A DNA stretch of 64,000 nucleotides from Toxonevra muliebris (lineage: Eukaryota > Arthropoda > Insecta > Diptera > Pallopteridae). Where the stretch lies: assembly GCA_963691655.1 (NCBI GenBank), contig OY829326.1, positions 59,823,776 through 59,887,775 of the forward strand, given 5' to 3'. The notes below the pieces were generated by a model, which was given only the letters and a program-made list of their open reading frames with translations, was not told where the DNA came from and made no database searches. Within the stretch, counting starts at the first letter, position 1, and the number at the start of each line of letters is the position of its first letter. This document shows positions 47,176 to 57,140 of this stretch, piece after piece. Both the position numbers and the translations under genes were made by a program.

Positions 47176-47988
47176 CCCAGAAAGAATATGAGGAATGCAT
47201 GACTTTTATCATAAACGAATTCGGTCATGAAAAAAATCATAAAAAAAGATGAATTGAACTGTAAAGGAATATGGAATGCACAGATTTCTTCTGTCATAGC
47301 TTTGTTTCAGTTTTTATAAAAACGAAAATAGTAAAGAGAAAAGATATTTTAGCAAGTACTGCAGCTTGAAATGTATGAAAGGCAGCAGCGACGAGCAACA
47401 CAATAACAGAATTTTTCAACGAATATTTGCTTTTTTCTAACCGATTTTTTACTTAGGCGACACGTTACTTTTTTGTTTTTTCAAACTTAAGTACATTAAC
47501 TTAGTCGTAAAAGTTGAACAATCAACACGTCTTCAACGCTAAATTATTATCGGAAAATTAAATACTTAGCAAAGCTTTATTTTTTACAGGGAATGTTGAT
47601 GAGTGCAAAATTCTTTTAGAAAAAGTCCTTAAAGGTCCCAGGCTAAAAGCAATATATTGGTGGGAAAAATTCTTTTCCAGGAGAAAAAACAGTACCTACA
47701 AATTTCCTATTAAATTTTCTACTATTCCTCCATTGGAATTCAAGATTTGATACAGGATATTAGCATCGAAAAAATAATGTATAATTTCGACATCGATTTA
47801 TTCATTTACGATAGTTATTGCATAAAATTGTAATGAAACTCTTTTTTGCATTCCCAGGTAATGCAAAGTAGGAAGCATTACTTTTCGTAGGACATCGCCG
47901 TGTTAAAAATCATGTATTCTAGAAGTTATAGCCTATAGGCGCTATGTATTCCAACGTGTATTCCTATGTATTCCATTTTCCTTCTGGG
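47176..47988. mobile_element. candidate DNA transposon remnant with CCCAGAA ends
   Basis: The left end CCCAGAAAGAATATGAGGAA resembles the complemented right end CCCAGAAGGAAAATGGAATA. Flanking trinucleotides are CTA and TTA, which could be a decayed 3-bp duplication. Further AGGAATACA-type words occur just inside the right end. There is no recognisable protein. The superfamily is unknown and the boundaries are tentative. Confidence 0.4.
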
Positions 47989-47989
47989 T

Positions 47990-48725
47990 TACTTTCTGAA
48001 ACACTATGATAATGCAGAAGAAAATCCATGGAGCTGCAGTCTGATAACAAAAAAATATCAAAGTTTTAGAAAACCCTCACCAATGTGTCCAAAATTACTA
48101 AACTACTTTATTCCCAGAGCTGCTTAGAACTGTGTGATATAACCTGCATAATCGAAATTCTCTAACAGTTCCTCTGGCCACAGACACAGAAGTTGTCATG
48201 GCCACTAAAAACAAGGGAGACAGGAACACACCAGGACTAGGTGGAATACCAAATCGAGTTTGAAACAATGGCAATAAATCAGCAAGTAATAGAGTTTATA
48301 AAACTGTGCAGTGTATGCCAATGAAAGCGAGTGTTCCCGGGTAAGTGAAAAATTCAACAGCTTATTCTACTGTCAAAGGGAAATTTTGGATCTGATAATC
48401 CAATAAGCGATACCAACCGATTTGTATGTGGAACACGAAAGAAATTGATTATTGTCCCCTAGAAGTGGAAATAGATGAGGCAAATGGTATTTCAAGAGAT
48501 GAAAGCATGGCTGGATATAAAGAATGATTTAATTCCTTAAGATGGATGAAAATATTAGAAGCCCTGGGCAAACTACAATAATTCCCGAACATAATAATAG
48601 AATGAAACTAAGAATGGCACAAAGGAATGCAAAATAACACGATACGTTCCACACGTACTCAGACTGTTGCTCTGGAATGTGCTATGTACAGAGTAGAATT
48701 TAAATAACTAATCTTTTTCAATTAA
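47990..48725. other. no gene seen
   Basis: Short frames only; nothing recognised. Confidence 0.45.
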
Positions 48726-48728
48726 CCA

Positions 48729-49120
48729 ATCTTTATATATAAAATCGTAGAGTTTTGTTTGTATGTAAGTGTATAACTTCTGAACAACTTGGCCGATTCA
48801 AACCATATTTCCAGAATATATTTTCTTAGGAGGTTGAAATATAGCTATTCATAATGGCTCTTAGGAAAGTGGGCGTGGCACCTCCCATACAATCGTAACC
48901 GTTTTTAGGGTATATCTGAAGAACGATTTATAGCACAGTACAGAAATTTGGTACAACAACGAGAATTGACAATGCCATGCTACAAAACAAGTATGGGTGG
49001 GATTGACAAAGAGGGTGTGGCACCTTCCATATGAATTGAATTTCCATTATGAGACATCTAAAGAGGCATTTATGGTAAATTCTTTCAGTTGGTTGGATTA
49101 GTGGGTGTGGCACCAAGCTT
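48729..49120. repeat. dispersed repeat, possibly Helitron-derived
   Basis: It opens with TTTATATATAAAATCGTAG and TTTGTTTGTATG, continues with AACTTGGCCGATTCAAACC, and carries three GTGGGCGTGGCACCTCCCAT-like units (48870, 49012, 49103). Openings of this TATATATAAAA kind followed by a line about an unknown being compared to zero-like words are frequent in Helentron-type repeats of insects, but I see no Rep/helicase gene or terminal hairpin. The 41985-42190 fragment is a relative. Confidence 0.45.
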
Positions 49121-49470
49121 CACTTTCATTTTCAACTACTATTTCTATCACTATTTTCTACTATTTTTTTCTACAATTTCTTCTTGTTTTCTACTACTTT
49201 TTCAACTAATATTTTCTACTACTATTTAACTACTTTTTTTCTACTATCTTTTTAATACATTTTTTCTACAATTTCTTTTTTATATTTGGTACCACTACTT
49301 TCTACTATTTTTTACCACCTTTTATAATTGTTTCCACTACTATTTTTTAATATTATTGCTACCACTCTTTCTACTCCATTTTTACTATTTTTGTACTACT
49401 ATATTTAACTATTTTTCTACTACTTTTTCTGTTAACTTTTTTTCTACTTTTTTCAATAATTTTTAATATT
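49121..49470. repeat. TTTCTACTA-type pyrimidine-rich tandem tract
   Basis: About 350 bp of irregular TTTTTCTACTA(C)TA units. It directly follows the repeat at 48729-49120, so it may be the expanded tail of that element. Confidence 0.75.
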
Positions 49471-49479
49471 TAGGTAATG

Positions 49480-50140
49480 TATAACAGGCTTAAGGAACGT
49501 ATATATGTAGTCATCACAACAACAGAGACGGGCAAATCAGACGGCCGTTTCGGAATCCGCCACGAATAAAATTGATACTCTTGATACTGCTGTGAATTCC
49601 TCTGTGCCAAAATGTAGCAATTTTGCTTGTTCACAATGCCGTTCAACCAAAAATATGTTTGATCAATGAAGATAATTTTTTCGCCAAAATTTAAATCCAT
49701 TTTCAACTGCTCCAAATCCCAATTAGTGAACGTACGACGAGCTTGTTGGTTTTGGGACTTCAGTTCCTGTGTCAATTGAATCTTATAGTATGAATGTATG
49801 CTCAAGCCTTTTCGCAAAATTCGCCAACTTGTGGTCACAAAAACGCCAACTCCTTGTGTATGACGAGGAATCGAGATTTTTAGGTTTTTAGCCACACTTT
49901 CAGCAAAAGCAGCAACATTTTCCCTTGACCGCAAACTGCGGTGCCGTATGGAGACTGCTCTATCAGCAACCGAACAGCTTTACTCGAATTCGCAATAATT
50001 CGTTCAATTGATCGATCGGTTGGGTGATCACATCGGGCGAAAATATTTCGTAGCTCGTGAAAAGTTTGGCGAACAGTAAACCAGTTTTTGTAATAAATTT
50101 TAACAATTTCGAGGCGTTGTTGAATGGTGTACCAGTGCAT
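49480..50140 (-). pseudogene. mariner-like transposase remnant with N-terminal DUF4817-type helix-turn-helix
   Basis: It starts at ATG 50138-50140 with MHWYTIQQRLEIVKIYYKN, then HELRNIFARCDHPTDRSIERI. After a frameshift near 49980 it continues VRSRENVAAFAESVAKN, WRILRKGLSIHSYYKIQLTQ (about 49790), ARRTFTNWDLEQLKMD and KIIFIDQTYFWLNGIVNKQN (about 49640). In insect relatives these read RsaENIAAVaESV, tWRILRkDLgLHpYKiQLTQEL, RR.FanWaLEQLe.D and KIIFSDEAHFWLNGyVNKQN. The FSDEAHF motif has decayed to FIDQTYF, keeping the aspartate. The protein stops matching after NKQNC, so the second and third catalytic residues are missing. No terminal repeats were found. Confidence 0.8.
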
Positions 50141-50179
50141 GGTAAAATGGTGACTATGACAGAACACAAACGTCGAAGA

Positions 50180-50720
50180 ATGTCAGTGCTGTCAAAGTTC
50201 GGACATAGCTATTGAATAACCCATTTTTAAAACCTTTCGGGCTAACGATGACGTGTTTCGAATTAATCGAAATTAATTAATTAAGTTATGTCTTAGCCTC
50301 CTATTGGACCTCAAAGCTCTCAAAGGAATAGACCTCAGCTTTCCCTTGCTTCAAAAAAAAAGTTCCTTTTTTGAAAAAAGTCAAAAATATTTATGATATT
50401 GAAAAAAGTTGGTAAAAAATTTCTGATATCTTGGTTTTTTTTTTTAAAGTTTAAAGAAAAATCTGTCGAAAACGAGTTGGAGAAAATTTTGTAAATGCAA
50501 TAGGTTATTAGTTACATGGAACCGAATCTGAGGCTGTTTGGCCAAAATGTCGAAATTCTGCCCCCTCCAACTCGGTGATTTTTCAACCGATCTCGTTCAA
50601 ATTTGGTATGCTAACTACTACCCAATAAGACTTTGTATAAGTTTGAGCCCAATAAGTTCCAAAAGGAGGTTTACGTGAGATGAAATCCCCCATATACTTG
50701 TTCACACCTACAACGCCTAG
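50180..50720. other. no gene seen
   Basis: AT-rich DNA with AAAAAAGT/ACTTTTTT words; no family recognised. Confidence 0.45.
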
Positions 50721-50726
50721 TTATGA

Positions 50727-51365
50727 GCGTTATTATTATTATTATTAGTTCGGGGATTAGCCGAATCAAACCCAGATGGATCTCTTTTCGTCCCTTACCG
50801 CCTGATGCCTCTACTCTAAGTACTCGTAAACGAGCATGCTCCGAGTGTTGGCATCCTGCGTCAACGCAAACATATCCTTAAAAGCCAGGTGGCCAGTCTC
50901 AGATTCATTAACGTATCGATGACCCAAGATCTCCAACCTCTGCTCGCTAACGCTGGGCATTGGCACAGTAACCCACATGTTTCCACCTCCTCCAGACACA
51001 ACCTGCAGGTGTCATCCTCAACAAGCTTCCTCTTCTTGAGGTGATACCTGAAAGAACCGTGCCCCGTAGTCAGCGCTGTTAGCTAGCTCAAAGTCTTTCG
51101 GGGCCGTCTTTGCCTGCCTTCAATCATTGGCCTCCTCCCATCTGTTACGATGTTCAGAGTTTATCTACTATTCTTACAGCCTCCTCCTCCCCCAATCCAT
51201 CACCAATGGCCCATAAAATTTTTCTATTGAACCTTTTTTAGCCAAAATATCAGTACTTTCATTTTGCTCTATGCCCGAATGTCCCCTCACCCACATCAGT
51301 GCAAATTCGTTTACACGAGATATAATACTTTTTAGCTCACCAATAATTCAACACCGAATTCGTGT
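50727..51365 (-). pseudogene. I-like LINE, 3' end with TAA tail
   Basis: On the complement, from about 51350: SIISRVNEFALMWVRGHSGI, then EQNESTDILAK, the end of RNase H (the .WV.GHsGI.gNe.aD.lAk motif). Next a LTTGHGSFRYHLKKRKLVED segment follows at about 51080, the knuckle DDTCRLC (C-x2-C) and LLCQCPALASRRLEILGHRY, ending with a normal stop (TAG, about 50812). The region after it ends in a TAATAATAATAATAA tail (50728-50745 complement), typical of I-clade LINEs. Frameshifts separate the RNase H and knuckle pieces. The reverse transcriptase is absent, so the copy is 5'-truncated. Confidence 0.8.
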
Positions 51366-51369
51366 TTCT

Positions 51370-53300
51370 CATCATGGCAGCTGTAGTATATATTACTATA
51401 TACTATATGTATATATAGATGCTCTTTTGAAGTTACCTTGATTTGCCCATCACTGCATGCACCGCTGTGATAATTTTGAGATAGAGCACTATGCTGACAG
51501 GCCCTAATTGCTAAGTGAGTACGGTTGTCTACTCAGAACACCTCAATCACATTTATATGGCTATTTTTTTTTTTGCATAGGTTTTTTTTGCTGAAATTTT
51601 CGTATCTTTGCCAAACAGATTCTGACAAAAAAAAATTTGCGTGAAAATCAGTATGATATAAACCAGTACAGTTGGCAACACTATATGTAAATAAACCAGC
51701 GAGCATCTCTGACATGTTTTCTAATTGTTCTAATTTTTTCCAAAGTATCGTAGAATACTGTATAGTTGAGAGAAAGTACGTACGACTAAAAGATTACACA
51801 CCTATACCCAGAAATTAATCTGAGTGTTTAAAGCTTACATCTAGTTGTTTTAGTAATTCTAATGCCCTGATTACTTTGCAGCTGTGATACTGAACATTTG
51901 CATTTACAACCAAGCGAACAGCATATGGAAATGAACTCAGATGAACATATGCAGATCTATCTCCCCAGTTTTATTATTGCTTCTTTTGTACACAAACAAT
52001 ACAAATTTTGAAAAGAAAAACTTTATAAAGGAAAGCGGAAGCTTACCATGCCAAGATGCGTAAATTTATGTTGAGTGTACATTTTAAAAATCACAAAATC
52101 TGTGGACAAAAAGTTCACCACGTACAGAAATTAGAAATCTAAGAAATTCATAACATCTGACTTTCACAGCTACCTGCTTATATTACAAAAAAAAAAAAAA
52201 AAGAACAACAAACAAGTAGAGCTCCTTAAAATCTTATGTCACTGTTGACAAGTGTGACGCTTGACATTTGAGCGTTTTTAATACATCACCAGTGACAATG
52301 ACAAAAAAAAAAATATAGAAGAAAACAGAAAAAATGTATGCAAAAGAACAAGAAGGAAATTTGCAAAGATTTTCGCCTTTTTGCTGTTATCGTTTGTTGC
52401 TGATGCTGACGATGCTGTTGCTGTTGTTTCTTTTGGCTTATGGCTGTTGCTCTTTTTGTTGCATACAATTTTATGGCATTGAGAAACTTAATATAGAGTG
52501 TTAACATTGTATTGTACATACAGACACACACACACACACGTACCTACATTTATACTAATGCGCACACACAGAGAAACGCAATTTCATTTTATTCCGGCTT
52601 TAAACATTTTATGGCAGAAAAATTGCACCAACAACAAAGTTCTAACCTAGTTATGTCACATTTTCTCTATCTATGTATATTGTTCGTGTATGTGTGTGTA
52701 TGTGTGTGTTTGTACTAAAAATGCAATATATACACAATATCAGCTAGAAGGCAACAAAGAAGCCACTACAGTCAGCAATGTAGCAGCAACAGCAACACGT
52801 GGCAAATATTCATACTGAATTTATTTGAAAGTTTCACAATTTAGATGAAAGTCTTAATTTCGTTTTATCTCTTCTATTTCTCTTTCTCTCTCTCTCTCTT
52901 TGACTCTCTCTGCCTCTCGACTTTTATGTTTCCACTGAATATTTAGCAATTTTTGTTGATTTTATTTTACTCTCTGCAATTAAATATTTCATTGGAATTA
53001 TTTAATGAGACGTATTCGTTTTATCCACTCGCATATTTCTTTCTTTATTTGTGTAGGAGTAAATAGTTTATTTGTATGCACATTAAGGTGCCTGTTAATT
53101 TTGCAGTTTTTAGGACTCCTTAGAACTTTTTCATCGGCAGGTTAGTTTTAGAGGTAAGTGTTCAGAAAAACTGAGCGTACACGGGGGGCCAAAAATTTGG
53201 TCCCTAATGATGTCACTGTATATTTGGAATTCTCCACCTACGAAACAGAGCTCAAAAGCCTCTGCCCATCCTGAAGCCACTTAGTACTTCTAATGAACCA
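51370..53300. other. no gene seen
   Basis: CA repeats at 52524-52539 and GT-rich sequence at 52685-52710, a TC-rich run at 52865-52910 and a CAACAG-type stretch at 52380-52440 dominate. No domain recognised. Confidence 0.45.
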
Positions 53301-53305
53301 TACAA

Positions 53306-53376
53306 GGTTCGGTGGCCTATTGGTAGAGTGCTAGACTGGAGTCCCAGTTGCCTCTGGTTCAATTCCCAAACGGTGC
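53306..53376 (+). repeat. tRNA-like segment, probably a second SINE head
   Basis: GGTGGCCTATTGGTAGAGTG contains a box A-like sequence, and GGTTCAATTCC at 53356-53366 fits box B at the usual spacing. The segment is about 71 bp but its ends do not pair as an acceptor stem, so it is not a functional tRNA gene. It lies directly upstream of the SINE at 53383. Confidence 0.6.
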
Positions 53377-53382
53377 ATAGAT

Positions 53383-53688
53383 GACCTCGAAAGTCTAGTG
53401 GGTAGTGCACTAGACTTTAATCCGGAAGGTTCGGGTTCCATTCCCGTCTTCGCCTGGCGGTTAATTTTCATAACTTTCTTATATTCACTATCAATATGAA
53501 GTATATGAGAATTACAAGATAGTGTACAAGTACATACCTTAGTTAGTAATGGCAAAACCACCAAACCGATAAAAAATTGCCACACCGCCGTTCGAAATCG
53601 GCGTTAAACTGTAGGTCCAGCTTTATGGTATCACAATGGGTCGTTCAGACCTAAGTGCGTCTCTCGACAGCCACTCCAACCTAACCTG
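53383..53688 (+). mobile_element. tRNA-derived SINE, copy 2
   Basis: The head GACCTCGAAAGTCTAGTGGG with box B GGGTTCCATTCCC (53433-53445) matches copy 1 at 19260, followed by the same GGTTAATTTTCATAAC. About 145 bp absent from copy 1 follows (about 53477-53615), including GGCGTTAAACTGTAGGTCC. Then the common tail TATGGTATCACAATGGGTCG, CGACAGCC and ACTCCAACCTAACC is present. The extra middle may be ancestral (deleted in copy 1) or a later insertion. Confidence 0.8.
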
Positions 53689-53689
53689 T

Positions 53690-55395
53690 TGGCAAGATCT
53701 CCGCCAGGCCCTCTAGTTCTTCAAACAGTCTGTCTCCTAGGAAACGGAGTCGACGGATTTGAAGATTAAGGCATTCATAGAGAAAATGGTGGTCTTCTTC
53801 GTCTTTGTAGCTTTTACTGGAGTTTACTGCTGCTTCTATTCTCGCTAGTTTCTCAGTTTTTTCGTTTCCTTCAACATTACAATGTCCAGTAATTCAGCTG
53901 AGTTTGACTTGATGGGTCTTGCTTATTTCCTTAAGTATGTTAAAGCAGCTTAAAACTGCGTTAGATCTTTCTTATGGTCGTATTATCCAGTTGCTGCTTA
54001 TCGATTGCTGCTTGACTGTCCACAAAGATAGTGATCCGTGAGGGCTCAAGGTTCGTTGTGATGATGCTTTGCGCAGCTATATTAATAGCGAGAATCTCTG
54101 CTTGAAAGACACTACATGCAGTAATCAGGGAGTTTGTAAGACTCCATGATTTTTAGTGAATCGCAAAAAACTCCAGATCCAACATCCTCTTTCATTTTAG
54201 ACCCATCAATGTAGATCTAAAAATCTTTGCTGGTAATAATCGCGCTATCTTTCTATTCCTGCCTGCTGGGTATGATGGTCAAGAAGTTTCTTTCTACTAC
54301 CACCTGTGCTGTGATATAGTCGTAGCTCTTGTGGTTCCTGTTGTACTATACTCATTTAGGATAGATGCGTGCCCAAAAGCATTGTGCTTCCAAAACTGCG
54401 ATGCCCTTAATCGGATGACTGCTTTGGCTACTGAGGTATTCGTCCAGAGTTGGAATGAGAAAAATCATTTCCAACCCCGCTTGAGGCGTTTTGCTCCAAG
54501 CTCTTGTAATTCCTAAGCGTGTTAATCTCTGAACTTTTACAAGTTAGTTGAGATAGCTGAACTTGTTTGCTGCATTCTACCATACTTTAGTAGCTAAGAC
54601 TAATTTTAACTATTTAATTTTTATTAAAAAGTAAAATGAAACGCTTTGCTAAATTAAGGCAAGAGTAAAAACTGACTCCATATATATATTAATATTTGAT
54701 ATATATCAACTTAATGTGTACAGCTAGCAGAGTCCCGCTTACAAGAGATGTATGGTGTCGATCTCTGATTGGTCATCCATGTCGTTCGATCGTCGAACTG
54801 TATTTCCAGATTCTACGCCAGATTCCAGGGTTGCCGGGTGTACCGCTACAATACCAACAATCCATAGGTAAGTGCAGGACATATGACGGCCGTATACACC
54901 CAATGGAGCTTGCTATCAAGTATAAACCCAAGATACTTTGCTTTGACTGAAAGTTCTCAGATGACACCGTCAAGTTCCGGGAGTTCGAAGTGCGGTACCT
55001 TCTATTTCTTTGTGAACAGAACAAGTTCGATTTTGGAGGGATTAACTTCAAAGCTGTTTGGTTCCACCACATTGAAAGCTCCTTAAGTGCAGAGGACATG
55101 AGATCACTGATTGTCGGCAAGAATTTTCCGCCTATCATGATTACTACAACATCTGCATATGCAACTGCCTTTACTCTTTTTTGCTCAAATACTGTTAGGA
55201 TCTGGTTGACGACAAGTAACCAAAGTAGCGGCGACATAGTGTTACCAGTTTCCTTGTTGTACTAGTTAATATTTGGGCGTTGATTATTCTGCTACTTAGC
55301 ATTTCATCTATCCAAATAATCAATCTCTCTTCTAATTTTGATCGCACTTGCTTTAATGGGCTCCGTCTTCCAGTTGTTCAACACTCCCTTGATGT
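53690..55395 (-). pseudogene. LINE (Jockey/LOA-like) with RT, RNase H and C-terminal knuckle, broken
   Basis: Reading the complement: LDIKGVLNNWKTEPIKASAI (about 55390), a frameshifted MLSSRIINAQ, then MSPLLWLLVVNQILTVFEQK and VKAVAYADVVVIMIGG (55237-55120), which are the middle of the reverse transcriptase. The catalytic YADD is changed to YADV, which would abolish activity. Further on come RNase H pieces VFQAEILAINIAAQS and ITIFVDSQAAID (about 54110-54000), and finally SYKDEEDHHFLYECLNLQIR then RLRFLGDRLFEEL (53820-53705) from the C-terminal knuckle. Several frameshifts separate them. It meets SINE copy 2 tail to tail at 53688. Confidence 0.82.
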
Positions 55396-55399
55396 CTAG

Positions 55400-56865
55400 T
55401 CGGTAAACAAAAAAAAAGAACAAAGTTGGTCCCCGTATCGACTTTTTTACCGACTAGAAAGTCACAAGAGGTCCTGTAAGAATTTTCAGAATTTACTACA
55501 TTAACGATCACACTAATGTTCATACACATGTATGGGCTTGAGTAGTACTTAATTATGGAACGCTTCCATTTAAACAAATTTTTAACTACACCACAACAAA
55601 ATTTTTTCTTAGAGCTCTTAGGTTTAGGCAAAACTACAAAAGTATTACCGAGAAAATTGAGGTTTTGTATTCTGAATAATTTTTGCATTACATACAAGTA
55701 ACAAAAGCAACTAATCTCTTTGTGGTTCATGATTTTTTTGTAGATATAAAATTCAAAGTCGTGTTTTTGTAAGTGTGCAAATTAAAGCATGTTTTTAGGC
55801 ATTTTCAGCGAATTCTTCACTTGGATTCCAAGAAAAATTTATTATTCTTTTGCTTTTAATATGATAATTGAGTGATTACGAAAATTGAACCGTAATGTAG
55901 AGGTAAGCAGTTATGAAGGGGTGAAACAGTTGCTGCGATACTTTATAAAGAGAATCTTTCGATTGCCACAATTCAAATTTCTATTCCTGGATCCCGGCAT
56001 TGGGCCTGGGATTGATAGTGTTATTAAATATAAAAAATAATAAAAAAGGAAACTGTTTAAAGGATTCAAGAGATAATATAAATTAATATTCATTTTATTA
56101 AAGTGGCGCACTTTTGCAATCATAGTATGGAAACCAAAATGAACTTCGCGTTGTACTATGGATCTTTGAGTCAAGGTAGAGTTCTGGCGATTTGGCTTGT
56201 AGTCAAGAGTAATTTGGGGTCGCTGAGCTAGAAGCTGAAAACAATTTTGCTCCGAGTTTGTAAAATTTGAAAAAAAAAATCTTGTATTTTGACTTTTACA
56301 AAATAAATTTAAGAAATATATGAAATTCGACTTTTTGAGGTAATTTTTCCAAGAATAAGGGGTTGGAGGGTGTTTTGATGTTCTAGGACCCCCCCATATT
56401 TTTTAATATGCAAACTTTTTTCCTTTTTGTGTTCACAAAAATATGCTTCTTTTTCTACTGAACAACTTTTCTATAGACCCCAAAAATTATAAAACATAAA
56501 TTAAGAATATCCTGGTACAGTCTTAATAAAGCCATTTTCATGATTGCATGTACCGTTATCTCGAAAACCTGACGTGATGGAGCAAAATAGTCTTCAGGTA
56601 TAACAAATTCAAAGCCTTACCTATCCACAGCTACTTTTTGTATTATCGATCTACTCTGACCGGAATCTTGTTTATTATTTTTTTCACTTTTACCTCAAAT
56701 ACAAACAAAATAATTAATTTTCCTGTTTTTCACAAATGTTTGACTTTGACTATAGCTAACCACTGTAATACTAATCATAACTCATAACTCATGCATTTTT
56801 TTAAAAGCTTGGGGAATTCCATAAACGATATGGAATACTGTTCAACAAAAAACTATTAAGGTGGC
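55400..56865. other. no gene seen
   Basis: A short inverted pair AGTCGGTAAA / TTTACCGACT flanks a 60-bp stretch at 55397-55458. The remainder is AT-rich without recognisable content. Confidence 0.4.
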
Positions 56866-56867
56866 AA

Positions 56868-57140
56868 TTAGGTTTGGTTGGAGTGGCAGCCTTCTGCAAG
56901 AAAGTACACTTATGAGGCTCATTGTGATACCACAGTACAGCGCGACTCCCCCATTTACGGAGTGGAGAACCATGAGGATTCCATAATGAATCTGGCTATT
57001 TCCTTAATATTTACGGATGATAGCTCGGACAGACTAGTTAATAAAGGTGAGCCCAGGAGTTTTAGTCTCCTCCTGGCCAGGGATGGGCATTCGCACATGA
57101 AATGGGTATGTCGAATTTGACATAAAAATGTAACTAGCAC
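56868..57140 (-). pseudogene. LINE (Jockey/LOA-like) C-terminal end with 3' UTR
   Basis: The complement reads HFMCECPSLARRRLKLLGSP then LSELSSVNIKEIARFIMESS (57110-56970), the end of the C-terminal domain after the knuckle. Its 3' UTR continues through GTGGTATCACAATGAGCC (56917-56934, complement) to GGCTGCCACTCCAACCAAACC at about 56871-56891. This 3' end is shared with the two SINE copies. Nothing upstream of the last 60 codons remains. Confidence 0.75.

Noticed and set aside
53306..53447. Possible functional tRNA genes
   Set aside because: Box A and B are present, but acceptor-stem pairing is lacking and the second segment is a SINE head found elsewhere with the same body and tail.
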